Below, in pieces: positions 33,502 through 40,831 of a stretch of DNA of 64,000 bases. The stretch lies in NCBI RefSeq assembly GCF_042681825.1, contig NZ_JBHUGH010000013.1, positions 1-64,000 on the forward strand. The letters are read 5' to 3'. Numbering within the stretch: position 1 is the stretch's first letter; the number at the start of each line of letters is the position of its first letter. Below the pieces are notes generated by a model. That model worked only from the letters and a program-made list of their open reading frames with translations, was not told the DNA's origin and searched no databases. The position numbers and the translations under genes are program-made. The stretch comes from Halodurantibacterium flavum (GTDB taxonomy: Bacteria > Pseudomonadota > Alphaproteobacteria > Rhodobacterales > Rhodobacteraceae).

Positions 33502-33930
33502 TCATGACTGCCTCCCACGCAGGATGGCCGCGACACGCGCCAGCGCGTCCTTCACGTCCTCGATCTCCTTGATCGCCTGGGCGACCTCGCCGGCGCTGGC
33601 CGATTGCTCGACGCTCAGGATCGCCGACATCGCCTCGCCCATCTCGCGCGAGATCTCGGCGGCCCCGGCGATCAGGCAGCCCTCGGCCGCCTCCTGCGAC
33701 TTGCGCTGCACCAGGAGCCGCGTGACCGGATAGGCCGTCAGCGCATCCTCGAACGCGACCACGTCCCGCAACGTCCAGTCGAGCGTGCCGTTGATCTTGC
33801 GGCTGATCGTGCCCTTGGAATGGCCGCCGCCATAGCGCGCGTTCAGCAGCTCCGCCGCCGCATCGAGACAGCCCAGCTTCCGGATCAGCGTCACCATGTG
33901 GGCATGCGCCACGGACATCACGTTAGGCAT
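33502..33930 (-). CDS. CII-like phage regulatory protein
   Basis: 142 residues. AAELLNARYGGGHSKGTISRKINGTLDWTLRDVVAFEDALTAYPVTRLLVQR (about residues 25-78) is a helix-turn-helix of the phage CII/CP76-type, where SKGTISRKI is the recognition helix. The rest is a coiled coil (EISREMGEAMSAILSVEQSASAGEVAQAIKEIEDVKDAL). Placed second in the leftward operon after the Cro-like gene, as lambda-type CII follows Cro. It probably helps choose lysogeny. A 180-base gap follows it. Confidence 0.6.
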   Translation of the reverse strand: MPNVMSVAHAHMVTLIRKLGCLDAAAELLNARYGGGHSKGTISRKINGTLDWTLRDVVAFEDALTAYPVTRLLVQRKSQEAAEGCLIAGAAEISREMGEAMSAILSVEQSASAGEVAQAIKEIEDVKDALARVAAILRGRQS

Positions 33931-34065
33931 GGCTGAAAACCCCGTTTTCTTGTGAGGAGAATGGGCTGATGATGATGTTGGGACGAGAACTTAGCGAAAG
34001 GAGAGGAAGACTATGACGCGCCGGGCGGCAGGGCCTGCTCGCATTCGTCATGTGTGAGCCAGCAC

Positions 34066-34278
34066 TCACGGGGATGCCCCCCCAGAGGTTTTGGGAGCGG
34101 GATTTTCAGCCATGTACGCGATAAGACGTCGCGCCGCCTCCTCATCGCGAGCAGCCCGGCTTTTCAGTCGGTCGAGAAATCTGCTGTTTCCAAGGACTTT
34201 GACGCCCAGTGTGGTGGGGCTGATGCCAACGGCTTCACAATAACTTTCGATCGTCTGGATGAGGGCTTTGCTTTCCAT
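34066..34278 (-). CDS. Cro-like repressor
   Basis: 70 residues. IQTIESYCEAVGISPTTLGVKVLGNSRFLDRLKSRAARDEEAARRLIAYMAENP is a compact helical DNA-binding protein in which SPTTLGVKVLGNSRFLDRL fits a helix-turn-helix. It reads leftward, divergently from CI. A -10-like GATAAT lies only about five bases before the ATG, so the mRNA may be leaderless. It lies directly next to the operator palindrome, the usual place of cro. Confidence 0.6.
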   Translation of the reverse strand: MESKALIQTIESYCEAVGISPTTLGVKVLGNSRFLDRLKSRAARDEEAARRLIAYMAENPAPKTSGGASP

Positions 34279-34283
34279 GGCGA

Positions 34284-34314
34284 ATTATCTGGCCAATTGG
34301 CCAGATAAAGTCAA
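34284..34314 (-). promoter_or_regulatory. leftward early promoter with operator O1
   Basis: Minus strand: -35 TTGACT (34314-34309), -10 GATAAT (34289-34284), 19-base spacer. The spacer and part of the -10 are filled by a perfect 24-bp palindrome at 34285-34308 with core GGCCAATTGGCC. A bound repressor would block RNA polymerase directly. Drives the Cro-like gene and the early leftward operon. Confidence 0.7.
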
Positions 34315-34326
34315 GGCCAAATGGCC
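34315..34326. promoter_or_regulatory. operator O2
   Basis: GGCCAAATGGCC, centred 24 bp from O1, directly upstream of the -35 of the leftward promoter and before CI. Third, half-site-like match near 34350-34361. Likely second CI/Cro site. Confidence 0.6.
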
Positions 34327-34363
34327 AGTGGATATGGACAATCGGCGTTACCAATATGGCCAC

Positions 34364-35014
34364 ATGCAAAAACAGACCTTTCGACAACAAATGATTGATG
34401 CCCTGGATCGAGCGGGCATGAGCGTGGCCGAGCTATCCCGTCGATCAGGCGTGAGCTATGATGCGATCAACAAACTCAAGCGCCGCCCGAACGCTTCAAC
34501 CTCAGCCGAGAACGCGGCAGCGCTTGCTGAGGCACTCGGGATTGAGTGGGATCAGGGTTCGGGCGTAATAGAAATCGCGACCAAAGAAGGCGAACCGGAA
34601 AATGTCCACCTCGTGCCGGTGTACGGTGTCGCGGCGAGTGCAGGCTTCGGCGCTATTGTCGACGAAGAATCTCCTGTCTCTAGTCTCGCCTTCCCGCCGG
34701 CGTACCTAAAGCGGCTCACCAGCAGCAGCCCAGCACATCTGGCCATCATCAGTGTAAAAGGTGACAGTATGGAGCCAACGCTTCTCGATGATGACGTGGT
34801 GCTCATCGACACCAGCAAGACGAGCTTGGCCCACGACGGCCTTTTCGTCTTCCGATACGATGACGCGCTGCAGGTGAAGCGCGTCGGACGGGCTGCACGC
34901 AGAGGTTACGTCACAATCCTGTCTGACAACCGGACGCTCTACCCAATCTTTGAAGCGGCCATACAAGATCTCACCGTGGTCGGAAAAGTCCTTTGGTATG
35001 GGAGGAAGGTTTGA
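34364..35014 (+). CDS. CI-type phage repressor (S24/LexA-like)
   Basis: 216 residues from ATG 34364 (MQKQTFRQQ); ATG 34334 in frame is an alternative, and neither has a clear ribosome-binding site. Residues 7-50 are a helix-turn-helix (MIDALDRAGMSVAELSRRSGVSYDAINKLKRR). The C-terminal half is a LexA-like autocleaving peptidase: ASAGFG cleavage region, GDSMEPT with the catalytic serine, and LQVKRV with the lysine. RecA-stimulated self-cleavage would trigger induction. The upstream region contains the O1/O2 palindromes. Confidence 0.85.
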   Translation: MQKQTFRQQMIDALDRAGMSVAELSRRSGVSYDAINKLKRRPNASTSAENAAALAEALGIEWDQGSGVIEIATKEGEPENVHLVPVYGVAASAGFGAIVDEESPVSSLAFPPAYLKRLTSSSPAHLAIISVKGDSMEPTLLDDDVVLIDTSKTSLAHDGLFVFRYDDALQVKRVGRAARRGYVTILSDNRTLYPIFEAAIQDLTVVGKVLWYGRKV

Positions 35015-35397
35015 TGACGCACGTGCGCACGTCGCTTACTGTTATGGTGCTGGCCGGCCTAGCAGCCTGCGCCCAGCCGCAGGATATGTCCGGAGACGCC
35101 CTCTGCGCGGCCATTCGCGCCAACCAAATGTTCCCATCCGCAGCGCGGGGCCAAGAACTAAGATCGGAGTATGCGCGTCGAAATCCGGGCTACTCCGCCC
35201 GGACGGTTGATGCGGTTCTCCGCGGCAGCGTCTTCGTCGGTATGGATGAGTATGCCGCAACATGCTCTTGGGGCGCTGAACTGGCGGGCGAAACAATGGG
35301 TTATGGTCAACACACAAGGCAATACCGGAGCGGAGGCGGCGCGAGCTTTTTCTTCGTCAATGCACGCACCGGACAAGTCGAGTACATCTCATCCTGA
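35014..35397 (+). CDS. lipoprotein cotranscribed with CI
   Basis: 127 residues from ATG 35014, which overlaps the CI stop (TGATG) and follows GGAGGAAGG. Signal peptide MTHVRTSLTVMVLAGLAAC with a lipobox-like LAAC at residue 19. The mature part has several cysteines (ALCAAIRA, AATCSWG) and ends GGGASFFFVNARTGQVEYISS. Because it is translated with CI, it is expressed in the lysogen, the hallmark of lysogenic conversion genes such as lambda rexA/rexB. A superinfection-exclusion or surface role is inferred. Confidence 0.65.
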   Translation: MTHVRTSLTVMVLAGLAACAQPQDMSGDALCAAIRANQMFPSAARGQELRSEYARRNPGYSARTVDAVLRGSVFVGMDEYAATCSWGAELAGETMGYGQHTRQYRSGGGASFFFVNARTGQVEYISS

Positions 35398-35442
35398 CGC
35401 ACATCAACAAGTGACCTACCTAGAGCAGTAACGGGGAGGAAC

Positions 35443-35727
35443 ATGAAGGGCCTTATTCTTCTCATAATCGTTGGCGTTCTAGGCTTCTACGCTTGCTCGT
35501 CGATCGCGGGCCGCGAACCTGTAACACGGGGCGAAGTCCGCGACCGAATTGCGGCAGACAAAGTGATCCTATGTGCGCAAGGCTACATAAACCGCGGGAG
35601 TGCGGCGAGCGACGCTTGGCCAGCCTGCCTGCACAGTACGTCTGAGTTAGAGGGCCGCGATCCGATCAACGTTGCCAAGCAGGTTAACCGGGCGCAGCGC
35701 CGCGAGGTTTTTGCGGTCGATCAATGA
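35443..35727 (+). CDS. small membrane-anchored/exported protein next to CI
   Basis: 94 residues preceded by GGGAGGAA. N-terminal hydrophobic segment (MKGLILLIIVGVLGFYAC); FYAC is a poor lipobox, so it may be a membrane anchor instead. The rest is soluble with paired cysteines (VILCAQGY, WPACLHS). It lies 45 bases after the lipoprotein gene and ends before the second operator pair, so it is probably the third gene of the repressor transcript. Function unknown. Confidence 0.55.
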   Translation: MKGLILLIIVGVLGFYACSSIAGREPVTRGEVRDRIAADKVILCAQGYINRGSAASDAWPACLHSTSELEGRDPINVAKQVNRAQRREVFAVDQ

Positions 35728-35865
35728 CATAACCAGCCCTTCCGAAGCCTGGAAGAAAAAGGGCAACTCACTACCAAACGCGCTTTCCCAAGGCAGTGGT
35801 TGCCAGGCCGGTTGCAAGGCAGGAGCTTGGGATCGCGGGGCGCGAATCGTTTCGGCGCCCAATTT

Positions 35866-35877
35866 GGCCATACGGCC
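35866..35877. promoter_or_regulatory. operator O3
   Basis: GGCCATACGGCC, one change from the operator consensus, centred 31 bp upstream of O4 and before the rightward promoter. Confidence 0.6.
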
Positions 35878-35887
35878 ATTTTATTGA

Positions 35888-35916
35888 TTGACTATTGGCC
35901 ATATGGCCAATATTTT
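35888..35916 (+). promoter_or_regulatory. rightward early promoter with operator O4
   Basis: -35 TTGACT (35888-35893), 17-base spacer, -10 TATTTT (35911-35916). The 20-bp perfect palindrome TATTGGCCATATGGCCAATA (35893-35912) fills the spacer. Same -35 and operator core as the leftward promoter 1.6 kb away. Drives the operon from 35943 to the integrase. Confidence 0.75.
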
Positions 35917-35942
35917 CTCCCCGACGCTACGGGAGAAAAGTC

Positions 35943-36071
35943 ATGCCCCTCACCCACCGCATTGCCACGGCCCTGCTGGCCACGCTGACCGTCGCGGCCT
36001 GCGTCGTCATCGCCCGCAGCGCGCTCCTGACCGCCCTCGCGCTCTCTGCCCCGCAGGTGGCGGCATGGTGA
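35943..36071 (+). CDS. very small membrane protein
   Basis: 42 residues (MPLTHRIATALLATLTVAACVVI..., ending LSAPQVAAW), preceded by GGGAGAAAAG. Nearly the whole sequence is one or two transmembrane segments. It is the first gene after the rightward promoter and overlaps the next start (ATGGTGA). Possibly a small toxin-like or exclusion protein, or an anchored leader; no family recognised. Confidence 0.45.
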   Translation: MPLTHRIATALLATLTVAACVVIARSALLTALALSAPQVAAW

Positions 36072-36337
36072 GCGCGTACATGCAACGCATGGAGCGCGCC
36101 TCTAGCCTCGCGATCCGCGCCCGCGGCCACATCGAGGCCGACGGGCTGCGCGGCAATGAACTGATCCGCTGGTTCGAACGGGCCGGCCCGTCCGATGTGT
36201 GCAGCCGCTCTGGCAAATGGCGCTGCCGCTGCTACGGCGTCGAGACAGCCGCCACCACGCCCGAGGCCGCAATCATCGCTTGGTGCGATGCGATCGACAG
36301 CCTTTGCGACGAACTGATCGGGGAGCCGTCACGATGA
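36065..36337 (+). CDS. small cysteine-containing protein, paralog A
   Basis: 90 residues from ATG 36065. RGNELIRWFERAG, GKWRCRCYG and PEAAIIAWCDAID are shared, in order, with the gene immediately downstream (ALVEWFGRLG, GVWYCRGYG, HSAILSWCGLID). The pair is therefore a tandem duplication. Overlaps by four bases with that gene (ATGA). No outside family recognised; the aromatic/Cys pattern suggests a compact domain. Early rightward operon. Confidence 0.5.
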   Translation: MVSAYMQRMERASSLAIRARGHIEADGLRGNELIRWFERAGPSDVCSRSGKWRCRCYGVETAATTPEAAIIAWCDAIDSLCDELIGEPSR

Positions 36338-36669
36338 ACGACCTCGTTAACCATGAATTCATTCTTTTCCGGCAGGCTGAGTCTCGGAAGGCAGGAAGAC
36401 CCAACAGGCGAGAAGACGGGACGCAGTGCGGTGCGTCCCGTCACCTCTCCCCCACCGAGATCGCCCTCGCCGCCCGCCATCGCATCGAGGTCGAGGACCT
36501 CTGCGGTGATGCCCTGGTCGAATGGTTCGGCCGCCTCGGCAATGTCACGATCACACAGAACGCCGGCGTCTGGTACTGCCGCGGCTACGGCCAGACCGGC
36601 TGGGCCCGCAGCCCCCACAGCGCGATCCTCAGCTGGTGCGGCCTCATCGATGGCGGGGTCGAGGCATGA
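36334..36669 (+). CDS. small cysteine-containing protein, paralog B
   Basis: 111 residues from ATG 36334 (MNDLVNHEFILFRQAESRK), overlapping paralog A. Conserved positions: DALVEWFGRLG near residue 65, GVWYCRGYGQTGWA near 82, and PHSAILSWCGLIDGG. The N-terminal 35 residues (to GRPNRREDGTQCGASRH) are absent from paralog A. It ends nine bases before the convergent membrane-protein gene. Confidence 0.5.
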   Translation: MNDLVNHEFILFRQAESRKAGRPNRREDGTQCGASRHLSPTEIALAARHRIEVEDLCGDALVEWFGRLGNVTITQNAGVWYCRGYGQTGWARSPHSAILSWCGLIDGGVEA

Positions 36670-36677
36670 CGCTCGCT

Positions 36678-37268
36678 TTATATCTTGTAGGGAAAGTTGG
36701 CCGCGCTGGACGGCAGCATGTGCCGCAAAAGGCCCCGAACCCTCGGCACCGCCAGTCGGCGACCTCCATCGCCATAGAGGGAGCTTACCGCCGCGTTGTG
36801 CGCGATCGCATTCACGCCATAGAAGATCGCCGGCTCATCTGCATAGATCAGGGTCATCTGAGGCCCGATGTCGCGCCCGGAAGTGCCCGCCTCAAGCTGG
36901 GAGAGAAGCGTGTAGAACCTGCGCTTCAGTTCCATGTGGTCGCGCGCGCGACCGCTGAAGTCCCACACAAGAGAGGCGGCGGACACCACCGCTACCGCAA
37001 AACCCGTCAAGATCGCGAAGAACGGCTGATCGGCACCCATGACGGCGACCGTTCCCGAACCCAGCAGGATCGTCACGAACAGCGAGGCGCGGTGCAGCGC
37101 CCCGAACCAGCTTGCCCGCATGTCGTGGTAAAGCGCGGACCGCAGAAGATCGAATTCGGCGCCGCCTATCGAGGTGGACGGATCGGCGGTGGTTCCCCCA
37201 TCGGCCCCGGCGGCCTTGGGGCCGGGCTCGACGGCAGCGGGTTCGACGGTGTCGGCGTCCTTACACAT
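36678..37268 (-). CDS. two-TM membrane protein, SLATT-like (opposite strand)
   Basis: 196 residues. EFDLLRSALYHDMRASWFGALHRASLFVTILLGSGTVAVMG followed by a second hydrophobic segment (AILTGFAVAVVSAASLVWDFSGRARDHMELKRRFYTLLSQLEAG) has the SLATT-like layout: helix, TM, TM, helix with HxxLxxRF. SLATT proteins are membrane effectors in several nucleotide-signalling antiphage systems. It reads against the rightward operon, so it has its own promoter, typical of a moron. The N-terminus is Pro/Ala-rich. Partner genes of the usual SLATT systems are not adjacent. Confidence 0.5.
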   Translation of the reverse strand: MCKDADTVEPAAVEPGPKAAGADGGTTADPSTSIGGAEFDLLRSALYHDMRASWFGALHRASLFVTILLGSGTVAVMGADQPFFAILTGFAVAVVSAASLVWDFSGRARDHMELKRRFYTLLSQLEAGTSGRDIGPQMTLIYADEPAIFYGVNAIAHNAAVSSLYGDGGRRLAVPRVRGLLRHMLPSSAANFPYKI

Positions 37269-37438
37269 TTCACATTCCCCATCTTCGCATGCGCCCTTTC
37301 TGAGTCATCGGAGGGAAGGGTGTATCGCCGCCTGCGCCTGGTACGCGCAGGCGGCACCCAGATCGTGCCAGCGCAGCGCCTTGTGCGTCAAGCGCCCCGT
37401 CTTGCTGCAAGCAGTCACCACCCCGAGGAGCACCTGTG

Positions 37439-37849
37439 ATGACCGTCACGCCGGCCCGCAACGCCTCACCTATGGAGAAACCCATGCACGCCCCCGAACT
37501 TCGCGGGATCGACCAGATCCTGTCCCTGGCCAACAACGGCGACTATCTGCCCGACCTGCTCCAGCGCCTCGAAGCTCTCATGACCGAAATGCGGGACTTC
37601 AGTGAAGCCTACGGCACCGCCGCCGCAGGCAGCCTTACCCTCAAGCTCGGCTTCAAGCTGGACCGGTTCGGCCAGATCGAGATGACCGTCGACGACGACA
37701 TCAAGGTGCCGAAGCCGCCCAAGGCCAAGGCCGTCGCCTGGACGACCGAGGGCGGCCGCCTGACCCCGCACAACCCGGCGCAGACGCGGATGGAAATCCG
37801 CGACGTGGGCGGCACCCGCGAATTGCGCACTCCGAACAGCAACGACTGA
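37439..37849 (+). CDS. hypothetical phage protein
   Basis: 136 residues from ATG 37439, eight bases after GAGGAG; a GTG sits directly before it. APELRGIDQILSLANNGDYLPDLLQRLEALMTEMRDFSEAYGTAAAGSLTLKLGFKLDRFGQIEMTVDDDIKVPKPPKAKAVAWTTEGGRLTPHNPAQ is a recurrent unnamed protein beside DUF2303 genes in alphaproteobacterial prophages, to my recollection. Predicted helix then beta-sheet. 22 bases before the DUF2303 gene. Probably a single-strand DNA or recombination-associated accessory, but that is speculation. Confidence 0.55.
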   Translation: MTVTPARNASPMEKPMHAPELRGIDQILSLANNGDYLPDLLQRLEALMTEMRDFSEAYGTAAAGSLTLKLGFKLDRFGQIEMTVDDDIKVPKPPKAKAVAWTTEGGRLTPHNPAQTRMEIRDVGGTRELRTPNSND

Positions 37850-37871
37850 CCCATCGAGAAGGAACGAGGAC

Positions 37872-38858
37872 ATGACCGACGAAACGCCACGCAACATCCT
37901 TGAAACCTTTATCGCCGCCACTGAAAGTCGCGCGCCCGAGGTGATGATTTCTCACCCTGGTTCAGGCGATATCACCACGCCCCTGATCACCGCCCTGCCC
38001 GACGGCATGCGCGTGCATGACTTCAGCGACAAATGGCGTGCTGCGGAAGAGGCGCTTCAGCCCTTCCGTCGCAAGGGGACCGCGGTACTGCAGGATCTCG
38101 ACAGCTTCATCGCCTGGGCAAACCGCTTCAAGGGCGAGACCTCCGCGATCTTCGCCGAGATCGCGAGTGGCGGCACGCCCGGCCTTCTCTGCATCTCGGA
38201 CTACCTCGGCCATGGCGCGCCGGTGATCGACGCCGAAAGCCGGGATCCGACGGCCTCGCACTGCCTGCACAAGGCCCGCTACGGCTTCCCGATCTCGGAC
38301 GAATGGAAGATCTGGAACGGTATCAGCGGCAAGCCTCTGTCGAAGAATGAGTTCGGCGAGTTCATCGAGGCGAACGCGAAGGATCTGCTGGATCCCACGC
38401 CGGCGCTCCTCGATCGGAAGGGCAGCAGCCAGAAGGTCGAGCCTTGGGAAGCACGCATGATCGAGGTTGCTGCGCAGCTGCAGGGGCGGTTCGGGCAATA
38501 TGCTGCGCTCGTCCAGCTGAGCCGCGAATTCCAGGTCAACGAGACCAGCAACCTCTCGGTGAGCACCAACCGGGACACCGGCGAACAGTCCATCCAGTTC
38601 GTCGATCAGCATGCGGCGCCGGACGGCCAGCCCATCCGCATCCCGAACCTGTTCATGATCGCCATCCCGGTTCTTGATCGCGGGGCGCTCTACCGCCTTC
38701 CGGTCCGCTTCCGCTACCGCAAGTCCGGCGCCGACATCCGCTTCATCATTCAGATCCACAACCCCGATATCGCCCTGCGCGATGCGCTGGATGAAGCCAT
38801 CGCCCGTGCCGGCGCGGAGACCGGCCTGCCCGTCTTCTTCGGCAAGCCTGAAGCCTGA
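37872..38858 (+). CDS. DUF2303 family protein (YfdQ-like)
   Basis: 328 residues. Conserved DUF2303 features: PRNILETFIAATESRAPEVMISHPG start, TAVLQDLDSFIAWANRF, GLLCISDYLGHGAP.., SHCLHKARYGFPISDEWKIWNGISG, and FRYRKSGADIRFIIQIHNPD near the C-terminus. The family occurs in the early operons of many siphoviruses, including E. coli prophage YfdQ. Its role is not established; it often lies near recombination genes. Length agrees with the family. Confidence 0.75.
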   Translation: MTDETPRNILETFIAATESRAPEVMISHPGSGDITTPLITALPDGMRVHDFSDKWRAAEEALQPFRRKGTAVLQDLDSFIAWANRFKGETSAIFAEIASGGTPGLLCISDYLGHGAPVIDAESRDPTASHCLHKARYGFPISDEWKIWNGISGKPLSKNEFGEFIEANAKDLLDPTPALLDRKGSSQKVEPWEARMIEVAAQLQGRFGQYAALVQLSREFQVNETSNLSVSTNRDTGEQSIQFVDQHAAPDGQPIRIPNLFMIAIPVLDRGALYRLPVRFRYRKSGADIRFIIQIHNPDIALRDALDEAIARAGAETGLPVFFGKPEA

Positions 38859-38908
38859 GCCACACCGCCCCGCAACTGCGGGGCGGCACAATCCCGCCGG
38901 AGCACCCC

Positions 38909-39232
38909 ATGACCCACAGCCGCCACCCCGCCCCCGATGATGCCGCGCGCATGGCGCAGCACTGGGAAGACCTGAATGCCCCGGCCATCCGCCGGGACCG
39001 CACCCGCCGCATCGCGCGGATGGCCCTGCCGGCCGCCATCGTCGCAGCCCTCCTGCTGGGCGCAAGCGTCCTGCTGGCACAGACCCCGCCCGGCCTGCAG
39101 ACCTGCCCGCCCCGACATGACAGCCTCACGCGCCACTGTCGCGAGCCGGCTGCGCCCAGCGTCAGTCCGAGGCCGAAGCCGCGGCCCAGTTCGCCGTTTT
39201 TTGGGCTGAAGGTGGGAGGCCGCTATGGGTGA
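38909..39232 (+). CDS. small single-pass membrane protein
   Basis: 107 residues from ATG 38909, preceded by GGAG. Residues 37-58 (RIARMALPAAIVAALLLGASVLLAQ) are a transmembrane helix. The cytoplasmic N-terminus is basic and acidic (MTHSRHPAPDDAARMAQHWEDLNAPAIRRDRTRR); the exported part is Pro/Arg-rich with two cysteines. It overlaps the ASCH-like gene by eight bases. No family recognised. Confidence 0.45.
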   Translation: MTHSRHPAPDDAARMAQHWEDLNAPAIRRDRTRRIARMALPAAIVAALLLGASVLLAQTPPGLQTCPPRHDSLTRHCREPAAPSVSPRPKPRPSSPFFGLKVGGRYG

Positions 39233-39791
39233 CCGCCCCATCATCTTCTCCGCGCCGATGGTCCGCGCCATGCTCGACGGGCGCAAGACGCAGACGCGGC
39301 GGGTGTTGAAGCGAACCGATCTGATGGAGTGGAATGGTCGCGAGATGAAACCTATCCCGGTCGGTTACGCACCCGGCGACCGCCTATGGGTGCGGGAGGC
39401 GTGGACCGCCCGGATGACGCACGGCTGGACCATCGCCGATGCTCGTTCGCGTATGTATCAGGAGGAAATCCTCTACCGCGCCGATGGCCACGAAAGCATT
39501 GATGGCTGGTGGCCCTCAATTCACATGCCGCGCGAATTTTCCCGCCTGACGCTAATCGTCACGGATGTGAGGGTCCAGCGGCTGGAGGAGATCAGCCGCG
39601 GTGACGCGATGGAGGAAGGTTGTCCGCATGCCAACATGGCCGAAGGGCCGGATCCGCGCAGCTGGTTTTCGAGCCTCTGGAACAGCCTGCACGGCCCCGA
39701 GGCATGGAAGGCCAATCCATGGGTGGCCGCGCTGACCTTCACTGTCCATCGCTGCAACATCGACCGGTTGTCCGGAGGCCGCCATGTCTGA
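39225..39791 (+). CDS. ASCH-like phage protein
   Basis: 188 residues. RPIIFSAPMVRAMLDGRKTQTRRVL, GDRLWVREAWTARM, ILYRADGH.., WWPSIHMPREFSRLTLIVTDVRVQRLEEI and LHGPEAWKANPWVAALTFTVHRCNI are the standard blocks of the phage ASCH-like (PUA-fold) protein. ASCH domains bind RNA or modified nucleotides. It lies in the rightward early operon and overlaps the next gene (ATG 39784). Confidence 0.7.
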   Translation: MGDRPIIFSAPMVRAMLDGRKTQTRRVLKRTDLMEWNGREMKPIPVGYAPGDRLWVREAWTARMTHGWTIADARSRMYQEEILYRADGHESIDGWWPSIHMPREFSRLTLIVTDVRVQRLEEISRGDAMEEGCPHANMAEGPDPRSWFSSLWNSLHGPEAWKANPWVAALTFTVHRCNIDRLSGGRHV

Positions 39792-39963
39792 CGACATCCG
39801 CACAGCCTATCACACCGCCCTCGCCGAGATCCGCAACCGCCTGCCCGGCGGCGTCCCGCTGGCCGAGGACCGCGAGGGCATCCTGCGCCGCGTTGCGAGC
39901 GAACACGGGCTGTCGATCGAGACAGCGCGGGAGATCATTGTCGATGCAGGGGTGGCCCCATGA
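39784..39963 (+). CDS. very small phage protein
   Basis: 59 residues (MSDDIRTAYHTALAEIRNRLPGGVPLAEDREGILRRVASEHGLSIETAREIIVDAGVAP). Overlaps the ASCH-like gene by eight bases and the next start (ATGA). Helical, with a C-terminal helix-turn-helix-like stretch (ILRRVASEHGLSIETAREIIVDAG). Too short to assign. The clean overlaps on both sides support it as a real gene. Confidence 0.45.
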   Translation: MSDDIRTAYHTALAEIRNRLPGGVPLAEDREGILRRVASEHGLSIETAREIIVDAGVAP

Positions 39964-40199
39964 AAAACAAGCTTTCCGACCTGAACAACCACCTCTTCGC
40001 CCAGCTCGAGCGCCTGGCGCAGGAGGACCTGACGGCCGACCAGGTCGAGCACGAGGCCAAGCGCGCCGAGGCCATCGTGTCAGTAGCGGACCAGATCACG
40101 CGCAACGCCGAATTGCAGCTGAAGGCCGCGAAGCTATTCGCGGATCACGGCCAGCAGATCCTGCCGATGCTGCCCCAGATCGGAGGCCGGTCGGAATGA
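39960..40199 (+). CDS. small coiled-coil phage protein
   Basis: 79 residues (MKNKLSDLNNHLFAQLERLAQEDLTADQVEHEAKRAEAIVSVADQITRNAELQLKAAKLFADHGQQIL). It is helical and amphipathic throughout. Found next to HNH genes in many Rhodobacterales phages, as I recall. It overlaps both neighbours by four bases. Could be a small DNA- or protein-binding accessory to the HNH protein; not certain. Confidence 0.55.
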   Translation: MKNKLSDLNNHLFAQLERLAQEDLTADQVEHEAKRAEAIVSVADQITRNAELQLKAAKLFADHGQQILPMLPQIGGRSE

Positions 40200-40831
40200 A
40201 GGGGCATGCCATCCAGTATTTCGATGACGAGCTCGCATGGATCGAGGCGAACAAGGACATGCCGCGCCGCGAACTGCACGCCATGTTCTGCGCCCGCTTC
40301 CAGCGTGACGACGTCAGCCTTGGCGCATTCAAGGGCCTCTGCAAGCGCAAGGGCTGGCACACCGGCCGCACCGGCCAGTTCGCAAAGGGAAACGTCTCCC
40401 ACAACAAGGGCAAGAAGATGCCCTACAACCCGAACAGCGCCGCCACCCAGTTCAAGAAGGGCGAGCGCCGGGGCCGCGCTAATGAGAACTATCAGCCGAT
40501 CGGCACCGAGCGCGTAAGCAAAGACGGATACCTGGAGCGCAAGATCCATGACGGCCTTCCGCTCCAGTCCCGCTGGCGTGCGGTGCATCTTGTCCGCTGG
40601 GAAGAGATCCACGGCCCCCTGCCGAAAGGCCATGCCCTGAAATGCCTCGATGGCGACAAGACCAACACGGATCCATCGAACTGGGAGGCTATCCCGCGGG
40701 CGCTGCTGCCGCGCCTGAACGGCCGCTTCGGCCGCGGCTATGACCACGCCCCGCCCGAGCTGAAGCCGACGATCATGGCGATCGCGAAGCTCGCCCAGAA
40801 AGCCCAGGACGCACGAAAGGAGCAAGGATGA
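40196..40831 (+). CDS. HNH-type phage endonuclease
   Basis: 211 residues from ATG 40196. The C-terminal half has RAVHLVRWEEIHGPLPKGHALKCLDGDKTNTDPSNWEAIPRALLPRLN, the HNH_3 pattern of phage HNH proteins: H in VHLVRWE, N in TNTDPSNW, and DGDKTN. The N-terminus has a helix-turn-helix (RRELHAMFCARFQRDDVSLGAFKGLCKRKGW) and the GNVSHNKGKKMPYN linker often seen in intron-type and packaging HNH proteins. It could nick DNA for replication, recombination or packaging. Confidence 0.75.
   Translation: MKGHAIQYFDDELAWIEANKDMPRRELHAMFCARFQRDDVSLGAFKGLCKRKGWHTGRTGQFAKGNVSHNKGKKMPYNPNSAATQFKKGERRGRANENYQPIGTERVSKDGYLERKIHDGLPLQSRWRAVHLVRWEEIHGPLPKGHALKCLDGDKTNTDPSNWEAIPRALLPRLNGRFGRGYDHAPPELKPTIMAIAKLAQKAQDARKEQG

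Noticed and set aside
34014..34058. 14-codon plus-strand frame with a good ribosome-binding site (ATG 34014)
   Set aside because: Too short to support as a gene and in the region between the Cro-like and CII-like genes on the other strand; possible leader peptide but no evidence.
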